Shown here: piece after piece, positions 8,240-14,892 of the stretch
How the letters are laid out: each line of letters starts with the position of its first letter
Numbering within the stretch: the first letter of the stretch is position 1
NCBI GenBank assembly: GCA_945870015.1
Contig: CAMBQS010000031.1
Span: 1-17,205, forward strand
Reading direction: 5' to 3'
DNA: 17,205 nt
DNA from: Desulfocicer vacuolatum DSM 3385
GTDB taxonomy: Bacteria > Desulfobacterota > Desulfobacteria > Desulfobacterales > SURF-7
The notes under the pieces: generated by a model
Seen by the model: the letters and a program-made list of their open reading frames with translations, nothing else
Databases searched by the model: none
Told to the model about the DNA's origin: nothing
Program-made: the position numbers and the translations under genes

Positions 8240-8248
8240 TACCCTTCG
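8219..8248. promoter_or_regulatory. Inverted repeat straddling the -35 box, possible operator
   Basis: CGAAGGG (8219-8225) and CCCTTCG (8242-8248) are perfect inverted half sites 16 bases apart. One lies in the promoter spacer and one just upstream of the -35 hexamer. The arms are centred about 23 bases apart, roughly two helical turns, so a dimer could bind one face and shut off this otherwise consensus promoter. The binding protein is unknown. Confidence 0.45.
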
Positions 8249-8684
8249 TCCTTGAATAACCCCCGTCAGCACTACGATTATGGAAGCTTTAAATTAAGCA
8301 GTTATATATGCATGGCGTGGAAACAGGGCCTCTGGAGACGAATTGAATCAACCGTAAGATATCCTTTTTTGGAATACGCTGAATGGTTAACATGCTTTAA
8401 TTCAACCACTTAAAACAGCCTGTTCCATTTTAGCATAGTTCTTATTGGGAGATCCTGAACCTTGGCTTGATATCTGATTTTGAACAGTTCGTTGATTCGG
8501 CGGGATCATTTGTTCCGTTACTGTTTTTTTATCGTAAAGTATGCTGTTCTGTTATCAAGATGATAAGGTTCGCAGGGTGCAGGCCCCAGTAGCTGCCATT
8601 TTGTCTGACCATAAAAGAATGCGAACATGAAAGCAGACCGGAATGAAAAAGATTGTTTGGTGAATTCCATATAATATTTCTGCC
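8249..8684. other. Gene-poor stretch upstream of the PilZ promoter
   Basis: I see no defensible gene in this stretch of about 430 bp. It holds several symmetric elements: TTATCA-AGA-TGATAA (8552-8566), GTTCGCA (8568-8574) facing TGCGAAC (8620-8626), and a weak AACAGT/ACTGTT stem with a T run (8483-8532). The first two lie 60-135 bp upstream of the sigma-54-like promoter, where activator sites are expected. No known riboswitch or small RNA was recognised. Confidence 0.4.
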
Positions 8685-8701
8685 TGGCATATTATTTGAT
8701 A
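8685..8701 (+). promoter_or_regulatory. Sigma-54-like promoter upstream of pilZ-kinase-regulator
   Basis: TGGCATATTATTTGATA fits the -24/-12 plan TGGCACG-N4-TTGCW: TGGCA is intact, GG is followed after 10 bases by G, and TTG is intact. The usually invariant C of the -12 GC is replaced by A. The same variant occurs at 13432-13448, and 23 of 26 bases are identical around the two. Transcription would start about 8713, leaving about 78 bases to the PilZ start. Confidence 0.6.
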
Positions 8702-8790
8702 GGTACACTTTTACCATAAAAGAAACTTTTTTTAAAAAAATAAGATCGGGATAATACGATCATGATGGAGGTAACACAATTGGAGATAAG

Positions 8791-9156
8791 ATGATACTTG
8801 AACGAAAACAGTTTAACCGATACACACCCATACCGGGGACGCTGCGCGTTTTCATTCATAACTCCACGTTTGGTTGGAATATCAGGGATATCAGCAAAGG
8901 CGGGTTGTCATTTCAATATACGCCCATTTCCGGTGAAAAATTTGAATCGGCGACGATTGATATTGTCGGAAGTAGTTCTGATCAAGGTGGCTTAATGAAC
9001 ATATCATGCAAAATAATTTACGATGTCTGCATCCTTTCAGAGGGCCAGAGTTTCAGCGGTAAGGAAAAAAGGAGGCGCGGGTTGAAATTGACTAAGCTCA
9101 CTGAAACACAAAATAATATTTTGGATCATTTGCTGGCGGTAATTGAAAAAAAGTAA
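8791..9156 (+). CDS. PilZ domain protein, likely c-di-GMP related
   Basis: A 121-residue single-domain cytosolic protein. The N-terminal ERKQFNRY occupies the place of the RxxxR c-di-GMP motif, and DISKGGLSF (Asp33, Ser35, Gly38) matches the second motif DxSxxG. In the usual register the first Arg of RxxxR is Lys6, with Arg5 beside it and Arg10 as the second Arg, so binding may be weakened or shifted by one residue. The ATG at 8791 has GGAG at 8782-8785. No output domain is present, so it would act through a partner. It is the first gene after the sigma-54-like promoter and may be cotranscribed with the kinase and regulator, though 264 bp containing a cheR remnant separate them. Confidence 0.8.
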   Translation: MILERKQFNRYTPIPGTLRVFIHNSTFGWNIRDISKGGLSFQYTPISGEKFESATIDIVGSSSDQGGLMNISCKIIYDVCILSEGQSFSGKEKRRRGLKLTKLTETQNNILDHLLAVIEKK

Positions 9157-9238
9157 GCAGGCGACGGATGTCATAACCAAACCGGTAACGGGGAATATTA
9201 TTTTGCTTTGGGTTTTCAGGCATGTTATAGGGTTTGAC

Positions 9239-9381
9239 GATAGCCAAGGGATACGGAAGCACTTTGATGCTCAGACCTTTGCTACGGACATCGATGCAAC
9301 AGCCATCGAGGTTGCCCGCAAGTGTGTTTATCCGGAGAGCATCGCCGTGGATGTTTCCAAGAAGCGGCTGGATCATAAGGG
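9239..9381 (+). pseudogene. Remnant of a CheR-type methyltransferase
   Basis: One frame reads FATDIDATAIEVAR, then VYPESIAVDVSKKRL, clear hallmarks of the SAM-binding domain of CheR, as found in CheB-CheR fusion proteins (typically FATDID.. AIE.AR.GVYPESIAADVSP.RL). Only about 45 codons are recognisable. The upstream CheR helical part and everything after the RL segment are missing, and no start with a ribosome site exists (the frame opens at a TTG inside the PilZ gene). It ends in a stop at 9422-9424, overlapping the kinase start. I read it as the relic of a deleted chemotaxis-type gene that once stood between pilZ and the kinase. It explains most of the 264-bp gap 9157-9420. Confidence 0.72.
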
Positions 9382-9420
9382 ATATTGCCTGGTTGACCGA
9401 AGAAAGCAGCCGAGGAGCAG

Positions 9421-11838
9421 ATGAAAAAGAATCATAAAACACCGACGGATGCCGAGATACGCCGGCGCGCTGAAAAAATATTTGCCGGAACGGTAGCAGG
9501 AGACCGGGGTTCTTCCGGAATTTCCCCTGAAGAATCGGCAGACGTGATACACGAGCTACGGGTCCATCAGATCGAGTTGAAGATGCAGAACGAAGAGCTG
9601 CGCCGTATTCAGGGGGAGCTTGAAAAATCGCGCAACCGGTATTCTCATCTGTTTGACTTTTCGCCGTTTGGCTATTTCAATGTGGATGAAAAAGGAATCA
9701 TCAAGCAGGTCAATCTCACCGCTGCTGCTATGGTGGGAATTGAACGAGGAAGTCTGATTGGAAAAGCGTTTACCCGGATTGTTTGTAAAGCTGACCAGGA
9801 TATTTATTATCGCTATCGGCAAATTTTCCTGGAAAGCGAAACACCCCTGTCCTTTGAATTGCGTCTGGTAAAAAGCGGCGGAGCGCAATTTTATGTGCGG
9901 CTGGGGTGTCTGGTTATTCAAGAGAGTGAAACCGATTTCAGGCAAATCCGGATTGCGGTGAGCGACATCACCGAACGAAAAAATCAGGAGGAAACGATCC
10001 AGAAAGCGACCGATCAAGCTCAAATGCGGGCTAAGGAAGTTGCCGCCCTGTTGAAGAGTGCCAAAATCGCGCTTCATTATCGAAGTTTTACCAAATCTTC
10101 CCGCAAAATTTTTGACATCTGCCAAAGCCTTATCGGCGCTATGGCCGGATATGTGGAGTTGTTTTCAGGTGAAGGAGAAAATAATAAAATTCTATTTTTC
10201 GAAGTCGGAGATATATCCTGCAGCATCGATACTGTTTTGCTCATGCCGCCGATAAGAGCGTTGCGGGAAAAGGCTTATCGTCTTAGCAGGGTGGTCTATA
10301 ACAATAATATTTCTTTCGGTCCCTGGATGGAGGAGGATCTGCCTGCTGGACATGTCCGCCTGGAGAGCATACTGCTGGCACCTGTGATGATCCAAAGACA
10401 GCCGGCCGGTATTTTCGGGTTTATCAATAAGGCAGGCGGGTTTACCAAAAATGACATCCGCCTGGTCACAGCCTTTACGGAATTGGCTGCTATATCACTG
10501 AGAAATGATTATATGCTTGCGGCTTTAAAACAAAAAGACAAAGATCTGCAAACGGCCTATCATGAGATGGAAGATCGCGTGAAAGAGCGTACCCGTGAAT
10601 TGACCCGGTCTAATCAACAATTGGTGATGGAGATCGAAGAACGTCAACAAGCCGAAAAGCATTTGCGTGAAAGCAAAAGTCTGCTTCAGAAAGTATTTGA
10701 CGGGATCGCAGAGCCGCTTGTACTGCTGGATAGCGATATGAGAATCCGGGTAATGAACAGAAGCGCGGTTGAATATTTTGGAGTGACGGATTTCCGGAAA
10801 GTTGTCGGCGAGATTTGTCACAATGCTTTTAAGGGCAAAGCGGATTTTTGCGGGGGATGCCGGATCCCCCTGATGCTGTCCAAGTCCGGGAACATGGAAT
10901 TCGAACGGCAAGGCTTTAAAGACCCTCACCGATCTGAAAGGGTTTTTATATATATTACAAGGAACCAGGAAGGCGCAACCGAAAATATCATTTACCGCAT
11001 CAGTGATATTACGGAGAGAAAGTTACTGGATAAGCAAATCATTCAAAATGAAAAAATGGCGGCCCTCGGCGTTCTGGTTTCCAGCATCGCCCATGAAATC
11101 AATAACCCCAATGCATTTATTGCCTTCAATATTCCGATTTTAAGAGAATATATCGAGAAACTGATCGGCATGATCGACAATTGCAGCGGGAATAATTCTG
11201 AGTTTGAACTATGTAATATGCCTTACCCGGAATTCCGCGAGGACGTTTTCAGACTGATCGGCAATTTAGAGCATGGTTCGGAACGAATCAACATGTTTGT
11301 TTCCAACCTGCAGGAGTTCTCCTGGACGAAATATAAGGGCAAGGAAACCTGGGTGGATTTAAAGGCTCTTTCGAAAAAGGCTTTTGACATTTGCCGGAAC
11401 AAGCTGAAAAAGACGGGCCAATTTTATATAGATGATATTCCGGAAGAATTTCCACAGATCTACACCGAGCCGAACTCACTGGAGCATATCCTGATCAACC
11501 TCCTGATAAATGCAGCTCAAGCCTCGGATAAAGTGGACTCCTCGATAAAGGTGAGTGCGATGACGGGTGAAACATGGCTCGATCATACGATTATTGAAGT
11601 CACCGATAATGGCTGTGGTATCGATGCAGAAAACATCGGTCATATTTTTGATCCGTTCTTTTCCACCAAAGCACCGAATGCTGGAACCGGTCTGGGGTTA
11701 TATGTATGCCATGATCTGGTTACAGGGTTAGGGGGCCGGATTGAAGTCGAGACCGAAGTCGGAAAATACAGCACGTTTCGAGTGATCCTGCCCGATATGG
11801 AACGGAGGAGCGAGCACAGAGATCAGGAAGGGATTTGA
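9421..11838 (+). CDS. Soluble PAS-GAF-PAS sensor histidine kinase
   Basis: An 805-residue kinase without membrane segments or signal peptide, so it senses a cytosolic cue. The order is a coiled coil (about 41-72), PAS 1 (71-190, ending SDITERK), a GAF domain (about 205-365), a long coiled coil (366-420), PAS 2 (about 425-540, again ending SDITERK), a dimerisation helix with SIAHEINNPN (phosphorylated His558), and an HATPase domain (about 680-800) with INLLINAAQA, DNGCGID, FDPFFSTK and GTGLGL. PAS 2 carries Cys466-x10-Cys477-x2-Cys480, a possible redox or metal site. GAGGAG lies just upstream of the ATG at 9421. There is no receiver domain; the partner is the NtrC-type regulator whose ATG follows this stop by 1 base. 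The signal is unknown. Confidence 0.93.
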   Translation: MKKNHKTPTDAEIRRRAEKIFAGTVAGDRGSSGISPEESADVIHELRVHQIELKMQNEELRRIQGELEKSRNRYSHLFDFSPFGYFNVDEKGIIKQVNLTAAAMVGIERGSLIGKAFTRIVCKADQDIYYRYRQIFLESETPLSFELRLVKSGGAQFYVRLGCLVIQESETDFRQIRIAVSDITERKNQEETIQKATDQAQMRAKEVAALLKSAKIALHYRSFTKSSRKIFDICQSLIGAMAGYVELFSGEGENNKILFFEVGDISCSIDTVLLMPPIRALREKAYRLSRVVYNNNISFGPWMEEDLPAGHVRLESILLAPVMIQRQPAGIFGFINKAGGFTKNDIRLVTAFTELAAISLRNDYMLAALKQKDKDLQTAYHEMEDRVKERTRELTRSNQQLVMEIEERQQAEKHLRESKSLLQKVFDGIAEPLVLLDSDMRIRVMNRSAVEYFGVTDFRKVVGEICHNAFKGKADFCGGCRIPLMLSKSGNMEFERQGFKDPHRSERVFIYITRNQEGATENIIYRISDITERKLLDKQIIQNEKMAALGVLVSSIAHEINNPNAFIAFNIPILREYIEKLIGMIDNCSGNNSEFELCNMPYPEFREDVFRLIGNLEHGSERINMFVSNLQEFSWTKYKGKETWVDLKALSKKAFDICRNKLKKTGQFYIDDIPEEFPQIYTEPNSLEHILINLLINAAQASDKVDSSIKVSAMTGETWLDHTIIEVTDNGCGIDAENIGHIFDPFFSTKAPNAGTGLGLYVCHDLVTGLGGRIEVETEVGKYSTFRVILPDMERRSEHRDQEGI

Positions 11839-11839
11839 A

Positions 11840-13210
11840 ATGGATAACAGCATAATTGTTATAGATGATGAATTGGATTTCCTGGAAAGCGTTAAAAGAG
11901 GTTTGATAACGTATGGTTATAAAAATATTACGCTGGAGCAAAATCCGCATAATGCAGTCGCGATTTTCGAGAAAGGAGCGATCTTTGATATCGCCTTAAT
12001 CGATATAACCATGCCGGGTTTGAGCGGGGTAAAGCTGCTTGAAATGCTGAAGAGCATCAGTCCGAATACTGAATGTATCATGGTTACGGCGGTCGATGAG
12101 GCCAAGGTCGCGGTCAATTGTCTGAAGAAGGGCGCGTATGATTATCTGGTGAAACCGTTTTCCAGAGAGGATCTGGTTTCCTCCATGGATCGGGCGCTTG
12201 AAAGAAAAAGACTGGTCGATCTCCTGGAGCTTGGAAAAACAAAGAGATTGCCTGGATTGAAAAACCCCGAGGCCTTCAAACCGATGATTACGAACTCACC
12301 AAAAGTTTTAAAAATTTTGAAAGAGGCCGAACTTCATGCCCAAAGCAATGCGCCGATCCTGATCACCGGGGAAAGTGGTACGGGCAAGGAACTCCTGGCC
12401 CAGGCCATTCATGCGGCCAGCCCCAGGGCGAAGTTTTCCTTTACTCCCATCAACATGGCTTCCCTGGCCGGAAGTATGTTTGACGCCGAGTTCTATGGAC
12501 ACACCAAGGGTGCGTTTACAGGTGCGGATAAAAACCGGATGGGATATCTGGAACAAAGCAATCGGGGGACCCTTTTTCTGGATGAAATCGGTTCACTTTC
12601 TGTTGAGCTCCAGGGGAAGCTGCTGCGGACGTTGCAGGATGGCGAATATATGAAACTGGGGACAAGTATTCCGCAGAAAGCCGATGTCCGTTTTATCGCG
12701 GCCACCAATTCGGATCTGGAAATGATGGTGGCCAGAAAAACCTTCCGTCAGGATCTATACTATCGCCTCAGGGGAGGCTGGATTCATCTGCCGCCGTTAA
12801 AGGAAAGAAGCGAGGATATACCCTTGCTGATACAGAAATTCCTGGAAGAATTCGGTGGAGATGCCGGGAAAAACGGTATGGAAGAAAGCGCCCTGGCTTT
12901 ACTTATGAATTATGATTATCCCGGAAACATCCGGGAGCTGCGTTATATCATTCAGTCCGCAGTGAATCTTTCTCAAGGTAAACCCATCAGCATCGAAGCG
13001 CTCCCTGCTCAATTCCGGAAAAGAAAATGTCTGTCGGCAGTTCAGCTCAAACCCGGCTCCGATTCTTTTGTAGCATTGAAAGACATGGAAAAGGAAAATA
13101 TTCTCAAGGTGTATAATAAACTGGATCAAAACAAGTCACAAGCAGCCGCACTTCTCGGAATCGGTATCAACACCCTGAGAAGAAAATTGAAATCTTATGG
13201 TGTAGAATGA
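11840..13210 (+). CDS. NtrC-family sigma-54-dependent response regulator
   Basis: A 456-residue transcription activator. The receiver domain has Asp9/Asp10, phospho-acceptor Asp55 in IDITMPG, Thr83 and Lys105. The AAA+ domain has Walker A GESGTGKE (177-184), the sigma-54 contact loop GAFTGA (224-229), Walker B LFLDE (Asp248, Glu249) and FRQDLYYRL. A Fis-type helix-turn-helix ends the protein (about 430-456, KSQAAALLGI ... TLRRKLKSYG). All residues needed to phosphorylate and to open a sigma-54 complex are present. AGGAAGGG lies 7 bases before the ATG, overlapping the kinase end, so the two genes are surely cotranscribed and coupled. It lies between two near-identical sigma-54-like promoters, which are its most likely targets. 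Confidence 0.95.
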   Translation: MDNSIIVIDDELDFLESVKRGLITYGYKNITLEQNPHNAVAIFEKGAIFDIALIDITMPGLSGVKLLEMLKSISPNTECIMVTAVDEAKVAVNCLKKGAYDYLVKPFSREDLVSSMDRALERKRLVDLLELGKTKRLPGLKNPEAFKPMITNSPKVLKILKEAELHAQSNAPILITGESGTGKELLAQAIHAASPRAKFSFTPINMASLAGSMFDAEFYGHTKGAFTGADKNRMGYLEQSNRGTLFLDEIGSLSVELQGKLLRTLQDGEYMKLGTSIPQKADVRFIAATNSDLEMMVARKTFRQDLYYRLRGGWIHLPPLKERSEDIPLLIQKFLEEFGGDAGKNGMEESALALLMNYDYPGNIRELRYIIQSAVNLSQGKPISIEALPAQFRKRKCLSAVQLKPGSDSFVALKDMEKENILKVYNKLDQNKSQAAALLGIGINTLRRKLKSYGVE

Positions 13211-13264
13211 TGCGGATCTGATTTTTATTCAATGTTCCAATCTATCCTATGCCAAAAGGTGGTT

Positions 13265-13289
13265 CACTTTTAAAGTGTCTGAATCTAAA
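13265..13289. promoter_or_regulatory. Possible upstream activator site
   Basis: CACTTT-T-AAAGTG (13265-13277) is a perfect interrupted palindrome about 160 bp upstream of the sigma-54-like promoter. It overlaps TGTCTGA-N3-TAAA (13276-13289), which recurs at 8602-8615, 83 bp upstream of the other such promoter. NtrC-type activators usually bind at such distances. The remainder of 13211-13431 holds no gene; a further GGGATCCC palindrome lies at 13306-13313. The assignment is tentative. Confidence 0.3.
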
Positions 13290-13431
13290 GAGTTACTTCC
13301 ATCGAGGGATCCCAAATCGGGATAGTGAAAAGTCCGATTCAAGTCCAAACCGCTCCCCCGTCTTCCAGCCTATTTCTTACAACTACTTATATTACATTAC
13401 CTTTTAAAGAAAAACACCGGATTATTTAACC

Positions 13432-13448
13432 TGGCATATTAATTGATA
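13432..13448 (+). promoter_or_regulatory. Sigma-54-like promoter of the BON/lipoprotein/OmpA operon
   Basis: TGGCATATTAATTGATA repeats the -24/-12 arrangement seen at 8685, including the same A for C in the -12 element. It lies 64 bases before the BON gene start, and transcription would begin near 13460. It also shows that the in-frame TTG at 13443 cannot be the start of the BON protein. Confidence 0.62.
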
Positions 13449-13511
13449 TGTACAGATGCAGATCGTGAAGATCGCTTCATAACAACAACAAAATATAGGA
13501 GAAAAAGCACC

Positions 13512-14294
13512 ATGAAAAAAACAATGTATCAATCAGTATGGATAGTGGCCGTGGCGGTTTTGTTTATCATGAACGCCCCGGTGTACGCATCTGATATGGA
13601 TGACCGCATCGAATCATCCGCCTTGGAGTCGCATGTGTTCAAGACCTACCTCAAGGACGATGCCATTACAATCGATTCTAAAGAAGGTGCCGTCACCCTG
13701 ACGGGGACGGTTAACGAAGAAAATCATAAATCACTGGCCAAGGAAACCCTGTTGAATCTGCCCGGCGTGAAAAGTGTTAACAATCAACTGGAACTCAAAG
13801 GAAAAGCTGCTTCTGAGAACTCAGATCCGTGGCTCATTACCAAAGTGAAATCCACACTTTTGTTCCATCGGAACGTGAGTGCCACTGGAACGGAGGTTCT
13901 TGCGGAAAACGGAACAGTCACGTTGAAAGGAGAAGCGGCCAGTCAGGCTCAGAAGGATTTGACGACCGAATATGTCAAGGATGTGGACGGCGTCAAAAAA
14001 GTTAAAAATGAAATGACAGTGCTATCTGCCGTGATCAAGCCGACCGGAGAAAAGATAGGGGAAAAAATGGATGATGTAGTTGAATCGATTGATGACGCGT
14101 CCATCACAGCCATGGTCAAAACAACGTTGCTGTATCATCGCTCGACCAGCGCCCTTAAAACAACGGTTGAGACAAAGGATGGCATAGTTAATCTGGGGGG
14201 GAAAGCCGGGAATGAAACGATAAAGGATCTGACCACCAAAATAGCAAACGATGTCCATGGCGTAAAGAGGGTAATCAACAACATGACCGTATAG
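13512..14294 (+). CDS. Periplasmic protein with three BON domains (OsmY-like)
   Basis: A 260-residue exported protein. The signal peptide has a basic start MKK, a hydrophobic core and a VYA cleavage site (after residue 26). Three BON repeats follow at about 33-98, 107-175 and 194-259. Each shows the family pattern: a leading amphipathic helix, a V-T-L-x-G strand, and a closing GV-K-x-V-x-N segment (GVKSVNN, GVKKVKN, GVKRVIN). BON domains are thought to bind membranes or other envelope components; OsmY is the E. coli relative and is induced by stress. The ATG at 13512 has AGGAGA 9 bases upstream. It is the first gene of an operon with two lipoproteins. The exact role is unknown. Confidence 0.9.
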   Translation: MKKTMYQSVWIVAVAVLFIMNAPVYASDMDDRIESSALESHVFKTYLKDDAITIDSKEGAVTLTGTVNEENHKSLAKETLLNLPGVKSVNNQLELKGKAASENSDPWLITKVKSTLLFHRNVSATGTEVLAENGTVTLKGEAASQAQKDLTTEYVKDVDGVKKVKNEMTVLSAVIKPTGEKIGEKMDDVVESIDDASITAMVKTTLLYHRSTSALKTTVETKDGIVNLGGKAGNETIKDLTTKIANDVHGVKRVINNMTV

Positions 14295-14298
14295 GAAT

Positions 14299-14331
14299 CC
14301 CCAAATCGGCTGACCGCCGGTACATTTTGGG
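14299..14331 (+). other. Hairpin between the BON and lipoprotein genes
   Basis: CCCCAAAT (14299-14306) faces ATTTTGGG (14324-14331), with an inner CGGC/GCCG stem (14307-14310 and 14316-14319) and a TGACC loop. No T run follows, so it is unlikely to stop transcription fully. It may protect the BON message from decay and set a different ratio of the first to the later proteins. Confidence 0.45.
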
Positions 14332-14373
14332 CTGTTCAGATTATCACCACAACCAAACCAAAGGAGCAATACC

Positions 14374-14466
14374 ATGAAATCAAGTACAAGAGATAACGTA
14401 GAAGGAAAGATGCATCAAGCAAAAGGCAAAATTAATGTACGATCAATTGCAGAAAGGAGAAAACCA
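14374..14466 (+). pseudogene. Truncated CsbD-family remnant, in frame with the next gene
   Basis: The frame opens with MKSSTRDNVEGKMHQAKG, the typical start of a proteobacterial CsbD-like stress protein (family size about 60-70 residues). It keeps an excellent ribosome site (AAGGAG at 14361-14366). After about 20 residues the similarity stops and the frame runs, without a stop, into the lipoprotein gene. An in-frame deletion that removed the rest of csbD would explain this. If translation starts here, the lipoprotein would carry 31 extra residues that would probably disturb its signal peptide. Confidence 0.68.
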
Positions 14467-14868
14467 ATGCAAAGTAAAAAGTCCAAAAGGCAGTTGTTAT
14501 TAATTTTATTGTTGGTGGGAGTGGGGGGTGCCATGCTGCTGACGATCGGTTGTGCCACAAGCGGCAACCTTTCCACTGCAAACATCAAAGTGTCGGAGAG
14601 TAAAAAGGCCATCAGCGTAGCCAAAGAAAGTAATGCGGGCGCAGAAAAATTTGCGGAATTCAAGAAAGCTGAAGACAAACTGCTGCTGGCTAAAGCGGCG
14701 ATTGTTGACGGTGAGTATCTGGCCGCAACTCGTCTGGCAGAACAGGCGACGGTCGACGCGGACTATGCCCGTATCAAGTCCAAGGCCGAGAAATCAAAGA
14801 AGGAAGCGGATCAGATGCTTCAAGACATGCTGAATATGGGCCAAAATGCCGACCCCATATCCAAATAA
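14467..14868 (+). CDS. DUF4398-type lipoprotein
   Basis: A 133-residue lipoprotein. A basic N-terminus and a leucine-rich core end in LTIGC, with lipidated Cys29. The mature part is almost wholly helical and rich in Ala, Lys and Glu (pattern FKKAEDKLLLAKAAI, then GEYLAATRLAEQA), as in DUF4398 domains, which often precede or accompany OmpA domains. The start at 14467 is chosen because AAGGAGA lies 6 bases upstream and the signal peptide then begins correctly. An in-frame ATG at 14374 belongs to a csbD remnant. It likely sits in the outer membrane facing the periplasm and may form coiled-coil contacts with the next gene product, which has a similar helical region. The molecular role is unknown. 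Confidence 0.82.
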   Translation: MQSKKSKRQLLLILLLVGVGGAMLLTIGCATSGNLSTANIKVSESKKAISVAKESNAGAEKFAEFKKAEDKLLLAKAAIVDGEYLAATRLAEQATVDADYARIKSKAEKSKKEADQMLQDMLNMGQNADPISK

Positions 14869-14892
14869 CCACTTTTTCAGGAGGAACGTAAA

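Noticed and set aside
8219..8264. RNA pseudoknot or riboswitch from interleaved GC-rich arms
   Set aside because: The arms coincide with a perfect minus-strand promoter and its flanks, so they would not be transcribed in the lipoprotein-waaA message; operator symmetry explains them better.
8216..8413. Plus-strand open frame of 65 codons in the gap before pilZ
   Set aside because: It has no ribosome site, no recognisable family, and overlaps the consensus promoter of the opposite unit.
8483..8532. Intrinsic terminator
   Set aside because: The stem is only six pairs around a loop of about 30 bases, and no gene ends just before it.
8529..8717. Minus-strand open frame of 62 codons
   Set aside because: It crosses the sigma-54-like promoter and has no family resemblance or ribosome site.
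9143..9424. Functional gene covering the CheR-like segment
   Set aside because: The frame begins inside pilZ at a TTG without a ribosome site and contains only a fragment of the CheR fold.
13336..13346. tRNA T-arm-like GATTCAAGTCC
   Set aside because: The flanks do not pair, and no acceptor stem or anticodon arm can be built.
13443..13511. N-terminal extension of the BON protein from a TTG
   Set aside because: It would start within the -12 element of the promoter and would place 23 residues before a proper signal peptide.
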